Positions 1-5,501 of a stretch of 8,178 nt of DNA are shown here, piece by piece. A program made the translations under genes and the position numbers. The stretch's first letter is position 1; every line of letters starts with the position of its first letter. The notes beneath the pieces are model-generated. The model searched no databases, was not told where the DNA came from, and worked only from the letters and a program-made list of their open reading frames with translations. This DNA comes from Erysipelotrichaceae bacterium UBA3379 (GTDB lineage: Bacteria > Bacillota_I > Bacilli_A > Erysipelotrichales > Coprobacillaceae). Location of the stretch: NCBI GenBank assembly GCA_002359025.1, contig DEPZ01000065.1, positions 15,342-23,519 of the forward strand, in the 5' to 3' direction.

Positions 1-783
1 CCAACAATTCAATATATTATTGAAGAAGCTGTGGAGAGTGGTATTGAAGAGGTTTTGGTTATCACGAATGCGAATAAGCATGCAATGGAAAATCATTTTG
101 ATGTAAATTATGAGCTAGAAGAAAGATTGAAGGCTTCTGGGAAGATGGCTCAGGTGAAATTGATTAGAGATATTGCTGATCTTGCGAATATCTATTATAT
201 TAGACAAAAAGAACCAAAGGGATTAGGTCATGCTATTATGTGTGCAAAGACTTTTATTGGTGATGAACCGTTTGCTGTATTATTAGGTGATGATGTAGTA
301 GTTAATAAAAATAGTAAACCAGCATTAAAACAGTTAATAGATGCTTACTATCAAACACAATCTTCTGTAGTAGGTGTGCAAACAGTAGCTAAGAAAGATG
401 TTTCAAAGTATGGTATTATTGAACCAGATCCAAAGCATAAAGCCAAAGGGAGACTTGTTAAATTAACGAATATGGTGGAAAAACCAGATGTTGATAAAGC
501 GCCAAGTCAAATGGCTGTTTTAGGGAGATATGTATTAACGCCTGAAATTTTTGATTTATTAGAAACTCAAGATGTTGGAGCTGGAGGAGAAATTCAATTA
601 ACTGATGCTATTCAAAGATTAATGGATAGACAAGCTGTATATGCATATGATTTTGAAGGAATAAGATATGATGTAGGAGATAAGTTTGGCTTTATTAAAG
701 CAACAATTGATTTTGCTTTGGATAGAGAAGAACTACATGATCAGGTCTATCAATATATTCAATCTATTGTGGAGGATAAATAA
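1..783 (+). CDS. galU: UTP-glucose-1-phosphate uridylyltransferase GalU (5' truncated by window)
   Basis: This cytoplasmic enzyme makes UDP-glucose and pyrophosphate from UTP and glucose-1-phosphate, supplying glycolipid, teichoic-acid and capsule pathways. The frame is open from base 1 and begins PTIQYIIEEAVESGIEEV, which matches the family just after the missing N-terminal nucleotide-binding loop, so about 40 residues lie before the window. The GTG at 31 is inside the gene and is not the start. Visible family landmarks are EPKGLGHAI, the LLGDDVV strand with its metal/uridine-binding acidic residues, MVEKP, GGEIQLTDAI and the C-terminal GIRYDVGDKFGF segment. The remaining length (260 residues) fits a normal GalU of about 290-300. 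The stop codon overlaps the next start (TAATG), so the two genes are probably co-translated. The assignment is secure; only the promoter and N-terminus are unseen. Confidence 0.96.
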   Translation, partial: PTIQYIIEEAVESGIEEVLVITNANKHAMENHFDVNYELEERLKASGKMAQVKLIRDIADLANIYYIRQKEPKGLGHAIMCAKTFIGDEPFAVLLGDDVVVNKNSKPALKQLIDAYYQTQSSVVGVQTVAKKDVSKYGIIEPDPKHKAKGRLVKLTNMVEKPDVDKAPSQMAVLGRYVLTPEIFDLLETQDVGAGGEIQLTDAIQRLMDRQAVYAYDFEGIRYDVGDKFGFIKATIDFALDREELHDQVYQYIQSIVEDK

Positions 784-1256
784 TGAGTTTTCAAGATAAG
801 TATAAAGAGTATAAAGAAAGACAAGAAGCAAAAAAATATTTTAGATCTAATAATGATCAGTTTTTAGATACAAATCAATGGATTAAGGTTTGTGTATCTG
901 GATTGCTTGGAGCTATTGCTTGCGGTGTTGTTTTAGGATTGATTATTACTACAATTCATATTAATTCGTCTATTTTTTATATTATTTGTGGTGCATTTGT
1001 GGCGAATGTTATTACTAAAGCGAGTGGTGTTGAATCTAAGCAGGTTGCTATAGCAAGCGTGGTTTTTTCTTTTATCGCTTTTGTCGTTATGCAAATGACT
1101 ATGACATATATGGTTTATACTGCTTTTGGAGCATCTTTATTAAGTATTCTTCCTTATTTGTTAATGGATTCAATAAAAGCTTTGTTTGTTGGTGATATTT
1201 TTAGAACGCTTTGTGTAATCATTGGTTTGTGTTTTGCTTATCAACAAGCACAATAA
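783..1256 (+). CDS. small multi-pass membrane protein, unknown function
   Basis: I do not recognise a named family. The 157-residue protein has a charged N-terminal tail (about residues 1-32, rich in Lys, Glu, Tyr and Arg) followed by four to five hydrophobic segments at roughly 34-57, 63-80, 87-107, 113-129 and 138-153, so it should be an integral membrane protein with a cytoplasmic N-terminus. No catalytic motif is visible. The start is well supported: the ATG shares its A with the last base of the galU stop (TAATG), and GGAGG lies at 771-775, seven bases upstream. A terminator directly after the stop makes it the last gene of the galU transcript. That position hints at a role in envelope or polysaccharide metabolism, but this is inference from context only. 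Confidence 0.8.
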   Translation: MSFQDKYKEYKERQEAKKYFRSNNDQFLDTNQWIKVCVSGLLGAIACGVVLGLIITTIHINSSIFYIICGAFVANVITKASGVESKQVAIASVVFSFIAFVVMQMTMTYMVYTAFGASLLSILPYLLMDSIKALFVGDIFRTLCVIIGLCFAYQQAQ

Positions 1257-1281
1257 AACTTCTCATAGAGAGAAGTTTTTT
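1255..1281. terminator. intrinsic terminator between convergent galU operon and cotJ operon
   Basis: The stem AAAACTTCTC (1255-1264) pairs with GAGAAGTTTT (1270-1279) around a 5-base loop, followed by a T run on the + strand (1276-1281). It overlaps the stop codon of the membrane-protein gene and, on the other strand, reaches the cotJC stop codon at 1280-1282. On the - strand the hairpin is followed by TTTTA, so it probably serves both directions, more strongly on the + strand. Confidence 0.85.
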
Positions 1282-1864
1282 AAATACATTGATTTTTAAT
1301 ATCTGGTTGATAATATTTTTGAACATAATCGTCATAAAGCTCTTTAAATCTTTGATAATGAATAATTTCTCTTTGTCTTAAAAAAGAAAGCGGTGCTAAC
1401 AAATCAGGGTCTTGTGTTAATGACATTAAGTTTTCATAAGTGGCCCTCGCTTTTTGTTCGGCAGCCATATCTTCAGCTATATCAGCGACAGGGTCACCAG
1501 TGACAGCGAAGTATTGTACAGTAAATGGGACTCCACTTGCATCAGTAGGGTATAAAGAAACACCTCTTTCTGTGTAGTTTGCTTCTAATCCTGCTTCTTT
1601 GATTTCATCAATTGTTGCATCCTTTGTCAATTGATAAACCATTGCAGAAATCATTTCCATATGACCAAGCTCTTCAGTTCCTATATCAGTTAATAAAGCT
1701 CTACCCTTATCGTCTGGCATTGTATATCTTTGGGTGAGATATCTAAGAGATGCAGCAAGTTCACCATTTGGACCTCCAAATTGTGTGATAATATACTTAG
1801 CCATTGCTAAGTCTTTATTTTTAATGTTGACAGGATATTGTAGTTTTTTGTTATAAGCCCACAT
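1280..1864 (-). CDS. cotJC: spore coat protein CotJC, manganese-catalase family
   Basis: CotJC is a spore-coat protein with the di-manganese catalase fold; homologues are deposited on the forming spore from the mother cell. The 194-residue sequence opens with MWAYNKKLQYPVNIKN and contains the typical GGPNGELAASLRYL, RYTMPDDKGRALL and ASGVPFT blocks. Metal-ligand candidates are all present: Glu35 (GELAA), Glu65 and His68 (TEELGH), Glu136 (AAEQKAR), and Glu166 and His169 (REIIHYQRF). An intact metal site is therefore expected and catalase activity is possible, though not shown by sequence alone. The length is normal for the family. The start ATG is preceded by AAAGGAAG at good spacing. It is the second gene of a two-gene operon, 18 bases after the cotJA-cotJB fusion gene, and ends at the shared terminator. 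Confidence 0.95.
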   Translation of the reverse strand: MWAYNKKLQYPVNIKNKDLAMAKYIITQFGGPNGELAASLRYLTQRYTMPDDKGRALLTDIGTEELGHMEMISAMVYQLTKDATIDEIKEAGLEANYTERGVSLYPTDASGVPFTVQYFAVTGDPVADIAEDMAAEQKARATYENLMSLTQDPDLLAPLSFLRQREIIHYQRFKELYDDYVQKYYQPDIKNQCI

Positions 1865-1882
1865 ATTATATCTTCCTTTCTT

Positions 1883-2305
1883 TTAGCATTGATAATCCCA
1901 AGGCCAAGGACCTTTAATCCAATCAAAGTTGTTTTCACTTTGGCTATTTGTTACAAACAAAGGGCCGAATTCTTTTTCAAAGTTTTCACGTGCTTGATTT
2001 GCCTTATCAACATATTCATGGTAGAGTTGTATCATACGTTGATTTTTAGGGTGTGTATCTAAATAAAGGTTGATTTCATGTGCAACGAAGTCAAACATTT
2101 GAACTTCTAGCAAAGCTTGTTGTCTTCTATTTTCTGGTTGTAAACAGTAATTAGAAAAACCATTCCATGACATATACAATTCTTTAAAAAGATTTCCTAG
2201 CATAATAGCTTCTTGAGCATCAAAGAGCTTAGGGTTTATATCTTGATGATTCTGTTTCATAAATGCATCAAAATAGCAATTTTGATTTGTTTGAAATACG
2301 TTCAT
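1883..2305 (-). CDS. cotJB: spore coat protein, apparent CotJA-CotJB fusion
   Basis: The C-terminal part (about residues 58-139) is a clear CotJB domain: LLEVQMFDFVAHEINLYLDT, then the KEFGPL segment and the terminal DWIKGPWPWDY tryptophan/proline motif. CotJB alone is usually about 80-100 residues; this protein has 140. The extra N-terminus holds LFDAQEAIMLGNLFKELY (residues 27-44), which resembles the CotJA core (YDPEEAL..GTLFPELY). I therefore read it as CotJA and CotJB joined in one chain; in Bacillus they are separate genes in a cotJABC operon. The role is spore-coat assembly, probably helping to place CotJC. A perfect AAGGAGG ribosome site (2311-2317, - strand) supports the start. No separate cotJA is present upstream. 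The CotJB call is firm and the CotJA part is likely. Confidence 0.9.
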   Translation of the reverse strand: MNVFQTNQNCYFDAFMKQNHQDINPKLFDAQEAIMLGNLFKELYMSWNGFSNYCLQPENRRQQALLEVQMFDFVAHEINLYLDTHPKNQRMIQLYHEYVDKANQARENFEKEFGPLFVTNSQSENNFDWIKGPWPWDYQC

Positions 2306-2351
2306 ATTTTCCTCCTTACATTATAGTCTATTCTTACTAATCAAAAGTGTG

Positions 2352-2380
2352 ATAGCTATGTTCAATTTAAGTTCATATTA
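2352..2380 (-). promoter_or_regulatory. candidate sigma-E-like promoter for the cotJ operon
   Basis: Read on the - strand, TAATATG (2380-2374) resembles the sigma-E -35 consensus (KMATATT), and CATAGCTAT (2360-2352) carries the CATA core of sigma-E/sigma-K -10 elements, with a 13-base spacer. Known cotJ operons in Bacillus are transcribed by the mother-cell factor sigma-E. The predicted start would leave a leader of about 40 bases before the AAGGAGG site. The -10 matches only partly, so this is a candidate. Confidence 0.35.
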
Positions 2381-2386
2381 ACAATT

Positions 2387-2392
2387 TATAAT
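2387..2392 (+). promoter_or_regulatory. candidate vegetative -10 element for the flavodoxin-like gene
   Basis: A perfect TATAAT lies 22 bases upstream of the ATG at 2415. No good -35 hexamer is found at 16-18 bases; the best nearby sequence is AT-rich. It lies just upstream of, and partly interleaved with, the candidate cotJ promoter on the other strand. Confidence 0.45.
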
Positions 2393-2414
2393 AAGGAGTA
2401 GAAAGGGTGGTCGT

Positions 2415-2840
2415 ATGAAAGTTGTTGTTGTTTATACAAACCATTGTAAAGATGCTAAACTATTAGCAGAAGATATGGCGAGATATGCAAAAACTTATGC
2501 AAGAAATATGAATCAATTTGATTTTGAAGAAGATATTGATTTGCTTGTTTTAGGTTTTGAGGAGTATCCTTGTTTAAAGGATAAAGAATTGGAAACTTTC
2601 ATTTCGCGACTTTCAAGAAAACATATAAAAAATTTAGCGTTGTTTAATTTGTTCTGTTTTAAAAATAATGAAATGGAAAAAATAATTAAACTATGCCAAA
2701 AATATGATTTACCATTAATGAGAGAGACGTATTCTTGTAAAAAGGGAATCAAAAGAAAAAATAAGTTGAGCGATGATATTCTTTCTGGCGGGCGTATTTA
2801 TATTGAAGATATGGTCAATATATGTATACATTATTATTAG
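2415..2840 (+). CDS. flavodoxin-like fold protein
   Basis: The 141-residue protein begins MKVVVVYTNHCKDAKLLAED, a flavodoxin-type first strand and phosphate loop followed by a helix. Next come DLLVLGFEEYP (about 42-52) and KNLALFNLFCF (about 72-82), in the positions of the strands that frame the flavin site in flavodoxins. The loop after strand 1 lacks the usual T/S-x-T-G-N-T pattern (here TNHCKDA), so FMN binding may be weak or lost. The length matches short flavodoxins (about 140-170). Redox partners are not encoded nearby. The start has AAAGGGTGG at 2402-2410, four bases upstream of the ATG. A hairpin terminator follows. The fold is moderately supported, and electron transfer is inference. 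Confidence 0.6.
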   Translation: MKVVVVYTNHCKDAKLLAEDMARYAKTYARNMNQFDFEEDIDLLVLGFEEYPCLKDKELETFISRLSRKHIKNLALFNLFCFKNNEMEKIIKLCQKYDLPLMRETYSCKKGIKRKNKLSDDILSGGRIYIEDMVNICIHYY

Positions 2841-2850
2841 ATGAAATTGT

Positions 2851-2876
2851 TCTCAAGATAATCTTGAGATTTTTTT
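2851..2876 (+). terminator. intrinsic terminator or attenuator after the flavodoxin-like gene
   Basis: TCTCAAGA (2851-2858) pairs with TCTTGAGA (2862-2869) around a 3-base loop and is followed by seven T (2870-2876). It sits in the 55-base gap between the flavodoxin-like stop and the next start, leaving only 19 bases between the T run and the following ATG. It may therefore act as a partial terminator within one transcript. Confidence 0.75.
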
Positions 2877-2895
2877 ATTGAAGGGAATGGTTTTT

Positions 2896-3312
2896 ATGAA
2901 TATAATTGTTTGTATTGATGAAAGAGGTGGAATGTTATTTCATCAAAGAAGAGTGAGTCGTGATCAAGTTGTGATTTTAGATATTGTCAATTCAATTCAA
3001 GAAAAGATTTATATGAATGAGTATTCTCAAAAGATGTTTTATGAATATGGAATAGATAAAAATATAGAAATATTTACAGAAATATCTAAGGATGGATGCT
3101 ATTTTATTGAAAATCAATATCTACAACCTTATGTCCATAATATAGAGAAATTAGTTGTTTATTGTTGGAATAGGCATTATCCTAGTGATTTCAAGTTAGA
3201 TATTGACTTATCTTCATCACGATGGATGAAAATAAGTGATGAAGATTTACAAGGAAAATCACATGAAAAGATTACAAAATCAATCTATGTAAACAAGGAG
3301 TTTTTGAAATGA
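2896..3312 (+). CDS. conserved protein of unknown function, coupled to downstream nuclease
   Basis: This is a 138-residue soluble protein with no signal peptide or membrane segment. I recall similar proteins in gut Firmicutes next to DNA/RNA non-specific endonucleases, sometimes labelled ribonuclease Z, a label this sequence does not support because it lacks the HxHxDH metallo-hydrolase motif. Visible conserved-looking blocks are CIDERGGMLFHQRRVSRD (residues 6-23), YCWNRHYPSD (89-98) and SHEKITKSIYV (122-132). I prefer the ATG at 2896, with AAGGGA at 2881-2886 nine bases upstream, over the in-frame TTG at 2878, whose upstream sequence is the terminator T run. Its TGA overlaps the nuclease ATG (ATGA), so the two are translationally coupled. 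A partner or inhibitor of the nuclease is possible but unproven. Confidence 0.78.
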   Translation: MNIIVCIDERGGMLFHQRRVSRDQVVILDIVNSIQEKIYMNEYSQKMFYEYGIDKNIEIFTEISKDGCYFIENQYLQPYVHNIEKLVVYCWNRHYPSDFKLDIDLSSSRWMKISDEDLQGKSHEKITKSIYVNKEFLK

Positions 3313-4148
3313 AATTAATAAAGTTATTACTTATATTCTTACTTTCTTTTTCTCTGTTTGGTTGTCAAGATGTTGATCAGTCATTGAATAAAGAGATATC
3401 ACTTAATGATATACCTGAGTATACAGATGAACCTTATGTTGTCATTAATAATAACGAACCAGAGTTTGATGAAGAAGATATGACAACAAAATCTTTTGAA
3501 GACTATTCAAGCTTGGATGAACTTGGGAGATGTCAAGAGGCCTATGCGAATATATCGCAAGATATTATGCCTACTAAAGAAAGAGGAGCTATAGGGCAGG
3601 TTAAACCAACGGGATGGCAAACTGTTAAATATGAAAATGTAGATGGAAAATATTTATATAATCGTTGTCATTTGATAGGTTATCAATTATCTGGTGAAAA
3701 TGCTAATGAAAAAAATCTCATTACAGGTACGCGATATATGAATGTTGAAGGAATGTTGCCTTTTGAAAATATGGTAAGTGACTATGTGAAAGAAACAGAT
3801 AATCATGTTCTCTATCGTGTAACACCTATTTATGAAGAAGATAATCTTTTAGCTTCTGGTGTTTTGATGGAAGCAAAATCAGTAGAAGATCAAGGAGAGG
3901 GTATAGAATTCTGCGTATATGTCTATAATGTTCAACCAGGAATAAAAATTGATTATGCAACAGGAAAAAGTGAGCTAGTTACCACAACAAAAACAAGTGA
4001 TGGTATTATTAGAGGAAATTCACGTTCTAAGATTTATCATTGTCCGGGACAACAGGCTTATGATGATATGGCTGATTCGAAATACCTTGTCACTTTTGAT
4101 AATGAACAAGAAGCTATTGATGCAGGATATAGAAAGGCAAAACAATAA
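3309..4148 (+). CDS. lipoprotein DNA/RNA non-specific endonuclease (EndA/NUC1-like)
   Basis: The 279-residue protein has a lipoprotein signal: a KLIK start, a hydrophobic core and the lipobox LFGC with Cys19, so it should be anchored outside the membrane. After a linker rich in acidic residues comes the nuclease domain (about 70-220): RGAIGQVKPTGWQ, the active-site motif NRCHLIG (118-124, His121), NEKNLITGTRYMN (Asn145 as candidate metal ligand), then YRVTPIY, ASGVLMEAKS and VYNVQPGIKIDYATG. The canonical motif is DRGH; here Asp and Gly are replaced by Asn and Cys while the His is kept. The C-terminus (232-279, RGNSRSKIYHCPGQ to DAGY) resembles an Ada-type metal-binding repeat that has lost its last Cys pair. 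Likely role: degrading extracellular DNA or RNA, or DNA uptake. AAGGAG at 3295-3300 supports the start. Confidence 0.9.
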   Translation: MKLIKLLLIFLLSFSLFGCQDVDQSLNKEISLNDIPEYTDEPYVVINNNEPEFDEEDMTTKSFEDYSSLDELGRCQEAYANISQDIMPTKERGAIGQVKPTGWQTVKYENVDGKYLYNRCHLIGYQLSGENANEKNLITGTRYMNVEGMLPFENMVSDYVKETDNHVLYRVTPIYEEDNLLASGVLMEAKSVEDQGEGIEFCVYVYNVQPGIKIDYATGKSELVTTTKTSDGIIRGNSRSKIYHCPGQQAYDDMADSKYLVTFDNEQEAIDAGYRKAKQ

Positions 4149-4150
4149 GA

Positions 4151-4408
4151 ATGATGTTATATTATTTTGTTATAATGAATGTTATAGGGTGTTTATCTAT
4201 GAAGATAGATAAACAAAGAGCAATAAGAGGTCAGTGGAGAGTTTCTGAATTTCATTTAATGATTATTGCATTTTTAGGAGGATGTTTTGGATCGTTGATA
4301 GGTATGTATATGTTTCGCCATAAGACAAAACATATAAAATTTGTTGTGGGAGTTCCTTTGATATGTTTATTTTATTTGTTTTTGTCTATGAAAATGTTTT
4401 CATTTTAA
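4151..4408 (+). CDS. DUF1294 family small membrane protein
   Basis: The sequence DKQRAIRGQWRVSE, then LGGCFGSLIGMYMFRHKTKHIKF, is the hallmark of the DUF1294 family: a short polar stretch, a Gly-rich membrane helix and an RHKT motif. The function of the family is unknown. At 85 residues the length is typical and gives three hydrophobic segments (about 1-16, 37-55 and 64-84). The start at 4151 gives the expected first helix (YYFVIMNVIGCLSM) and lies two bases after the nuclease stop, suggesting coupling, but its ribosome site is poor. A shorter start at 4199 has AGGGTG at 4186-4191 and an extended -10 upstream, but would remove the first helix. The family call is firm and the start is less certain. 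Confidence 0.85.
   Translation: MMLYYFVIMNVIGCLSMKIDKQRAIRGQWRVSEFHLMIIAFLGGCFGSLIGMYMFRHKTKHIKFVVGVPLICLFYLFLSMKMFSF
4168..4176 (+). promoter_or_regulatory. candidate extended -10 inside the DUF1294 gene
   Basis: TGTTATAAT is a perfect extended -10 (TGnTATAAT). A start about seven bases downstream would give a short leader carrying AGGGTG (4186-4191) before the in-frame ATG at 4199. No -35 is evident. It could drive a short DUF1294 form or the HAD gene, or be chance in AT-rich DNA. Confidence 0.3.
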
Positions 4409-4447
4409 ATAAAGTATGATAGGATTGAAATGAAAGAGGGGTAGACA

Positions 4448-5077
4448 ATGACAAAATATAAAGCTATATTATATGATTTAGATGGAACGGTTTTGAATAC
4501 TTTGGACATGAATATGTATCCATTAATGAAAATTATTAAAGAAGAATTAGATGAAGATTGGACATTTGAACAAGTCTTGAAATTTGCTTCATACCCAGGT
4601 ATGAAAGTTATGGAGGAATTAAATATGAAAGATCCTCAAAAGACTTATCAAAGATGGGTTAAATATGTGAATGAATATGAAGAGGGTGCTACTCTTTATG
4701 ATGGTATGCTAGATGTCTTTGAAGCATTTGATCATCAAATCATCCAAGCGGTTGTTTCAGCAAAAACAGTTAAACAATATCAAATAGATTTTGTTTCGAA
4801 AGGATTAGAACGTTTTATTCAAGAAAAAGTATTAGAAGATGATACAAAAAAACATAAACCAGATCCTGAACCATTATTAGAATGTTTAAGAAGGTTAAAC
4901 ATCTCTGCCAGTGAAGCAATTTATGTTGGAGATACTTACAGTGATTATTTGGCTGCTAAGAATGCACATATGGATTTTATTTATGCAATGTGGAATGGTA
5001 TCATTGATGAAAGAATTGAGGATGCTTATATTTTTGCAAAAGAGCCTAAAGATTTATTAAAAATATTAGAAGACTAA
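4448..5077 (+). CDS. HAD-family hydrolase, phosphoglycolate phosphatase-like
   Basis: This is a cytoplasmic haloacid-dehalogenase-fold phosphatase of 209 residues, normal for the PGMB/Gph-like subfamily. Motif I is YDLDGTVLNT, with the nucleophile Asp10 and acid/base Asp12. A helical cap follows (about 16-80). Motif II is the VVSAKT strand end (Ser104), motif III is Lys137 in KHKPDPEPLL, and motif IV is GDTYSD (161-166) with the Mg-binding aspartates. All catalytic positions are present, so it should be active on a small phosphate ester; the substrate cannot be told from sequence. AGAGGGG at 4435-4441 supports the ATG. It starts 39 bases after the DUF1294 gene without an evident terminator between, so it may be read from the same transcript, and it ends at a strong terminator. 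Confidence 0.9.
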   Translation: MTKYKAILYDLDGTVLNTLDMNMYPLMKIIKEELDEDWTFEQVLKFASYPGMKVMEELNMKDPQKTYQRWVKYVNEYEEGATLYDGMLDVFEAFDHQIIQAVVSAKTVKQYQIDFVSKGLERFIQEKVLEDDTKKHKPDPEPLLECLRRLNISASEAIYVGDTYSDYLAAKNAHMDFIYAMWNGIIDERIEDAYIFAKEPKDLLKILED

Positions 5078-5103
5078 CGAGATAATGATCATCTCGTTTT
5101 TTT
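5076..5103 (+). terminator. intrinsic terminator of the HAD gene
   Basis: AACGAGAT (5076-5083) pairs with ATCTCGTT (5091-5098) around a 7-base loop, and the T run covers 5097-5103. The hairpin begins within the HAD stop codon (5075-5077). Confidence 0.88.
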
Positions 5104-5105
5104 AC

Positions 5106-5130
5106 AAAAAAAATCTAGCTAAACTAGATT
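5106..5130 (-). terminator. intrinsic terminator of the 102-aa gene
   Basis: On the - strand AATCTAG (5130-5124) pairs with CTAGATT (5118-5112) around a 5-base loop and runs into eight T (5113-5106). The stem begins within the stop codon (5131-5129). It stands back to back with the + strand terminator of the HAD gene. Confidence 0.8.
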
Positions 5131-5437
5131 ATTTATGTAAAATATATATTCTTTTTAAAAGTTTTAATCCTTCAAATAATTGATTTTTTTCATCATTACT
5201 AATCAGTTCATTATTTGAAATTTTTTCTATAATCGATTTATTATTGGTAAGATATTGTTCAATATCTTGTGATGCAAGAGAATTGTTAATTTTAAGTTGA
5301 ATATACTGAGAAAATTGATTAGAAAAATCATCATTGAGGAACTTTGTATATTGGTTTTGTTCTTTGACATCTAAGATATTAATGATATTTCTTGCGATAA
5401 TTTCCCTTTGTATTTGTAGTTCTGTTTTGTTTTCCAT
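5129..5437 (-). CDS. hypothetical protein, 102 aa, unknown function
   Basis: I do not recognise this protein. It is small, soluble, rich in Asn, Gln, Ile, Lys and Glu, and mostly predicted helical, with no signal peptide, membrane segment or metal motif. The pattern ...LNDDFSNQFSQYIQLKIN... then DIEQYLTNNKSIIEKIS suggests amphipathic helices, as in a small helical bundle or binding protein. I chose the ATG at 5437 (MENKTEL) because GGTGAT lies at the right distance upstream; the in-frame ATG at 5449 has no site and would fall next to the promoter. A TGCTATAAT promoter lies directly upstream and a terminator sits at its stop, so it appears to be an independent single-gene unit. Its reality is supported by these flanking signals rather than by homology. 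Confidence 0.65.
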   Translation of the reverse strand: MENKTELQIQREIIARNIINILDVKEQNQYTKFLNDDFSNQFSQYIQLKINNSLASQDIEQYLTNNKSIIEKISNNELISNDEKNQLFEGLKLLKRIYILHK

Positions 5438-5454
5438 AATGATCACCAAGTAGT

Positions 5455-5463
5455 ATTATAGCA
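5455..5463 (-). promoter_or_regulatory. extended -10 promoter of the 102-aa gene
   Basis: On the - strand TGCTATAAT is a perfect extended -10, about 17 bases before the start codon at 5437. The -35 position (about 5477-5483) reads TTCCAT and falls inside the glucosidase terminator stem. An extended -10 can compensate for a weak -35. Confidence 0.6.
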
Positions 5464-5471
5464 TAATTTAC

Positions 5472-5501
5472 AAAAAATGGAATGTATTTTAACATTCCAT
5501 T
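5472..5501 (-). terminator. intrinsic terminator of the glucosidase gene
   Basis: On the - strand AATGGAATGT (5501-5492) pairs perfectly with ACATTCCATT (5485-5476) around a 6-base loop, followed by a T run to 5472. It overlaps the glucosidase stop codon (5502-5500) and covers the -35 region of the next - strand gene. Confidence 0.88.

Noticed and set aside
31..33. GTG at 31 as a start of galU
   Set aside because: The frame is open to base 1 and the preceding codons (PTIQYIIEEA) match GalU, so the gene begins before the window.
2320..2325. TATAAT on the - strand just before the cotJ ribosome site
   Set aside because: A start about seven bases downstream would fall inside the AAGGAGG site, and there is no -35 at proper spacing.
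2513..2752. Open frame on the - strand inside the flavodoxin-like gene
   Set aside because: It lies wholly opposite a better-supported gene, has no recognisable family and shows no convincing ribosome site.
2878..2895. TTG at 2878 as start of the 138-aa protein
   Set aside because: It directly follows the terminator T run with no ribosome site; ATG 2896 has AAGGGA at good spacing and gives a sensible N-terminal strand (MNIIVCID).
3997..4212. Open frame overlapping the 3' end of the nuclease gene on the + strand
   Set aside because: It is an alternative-frame shadow of the nuclease and DUF1294 genes, both of which have clear family matches.
4391..4406. Hairpin AAAATG-TTTT-CATTTT at the end of the DUF1294 gene as a terminator
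   Set aside because: The stem is only six mostly A-T pairs and no T run follows it.
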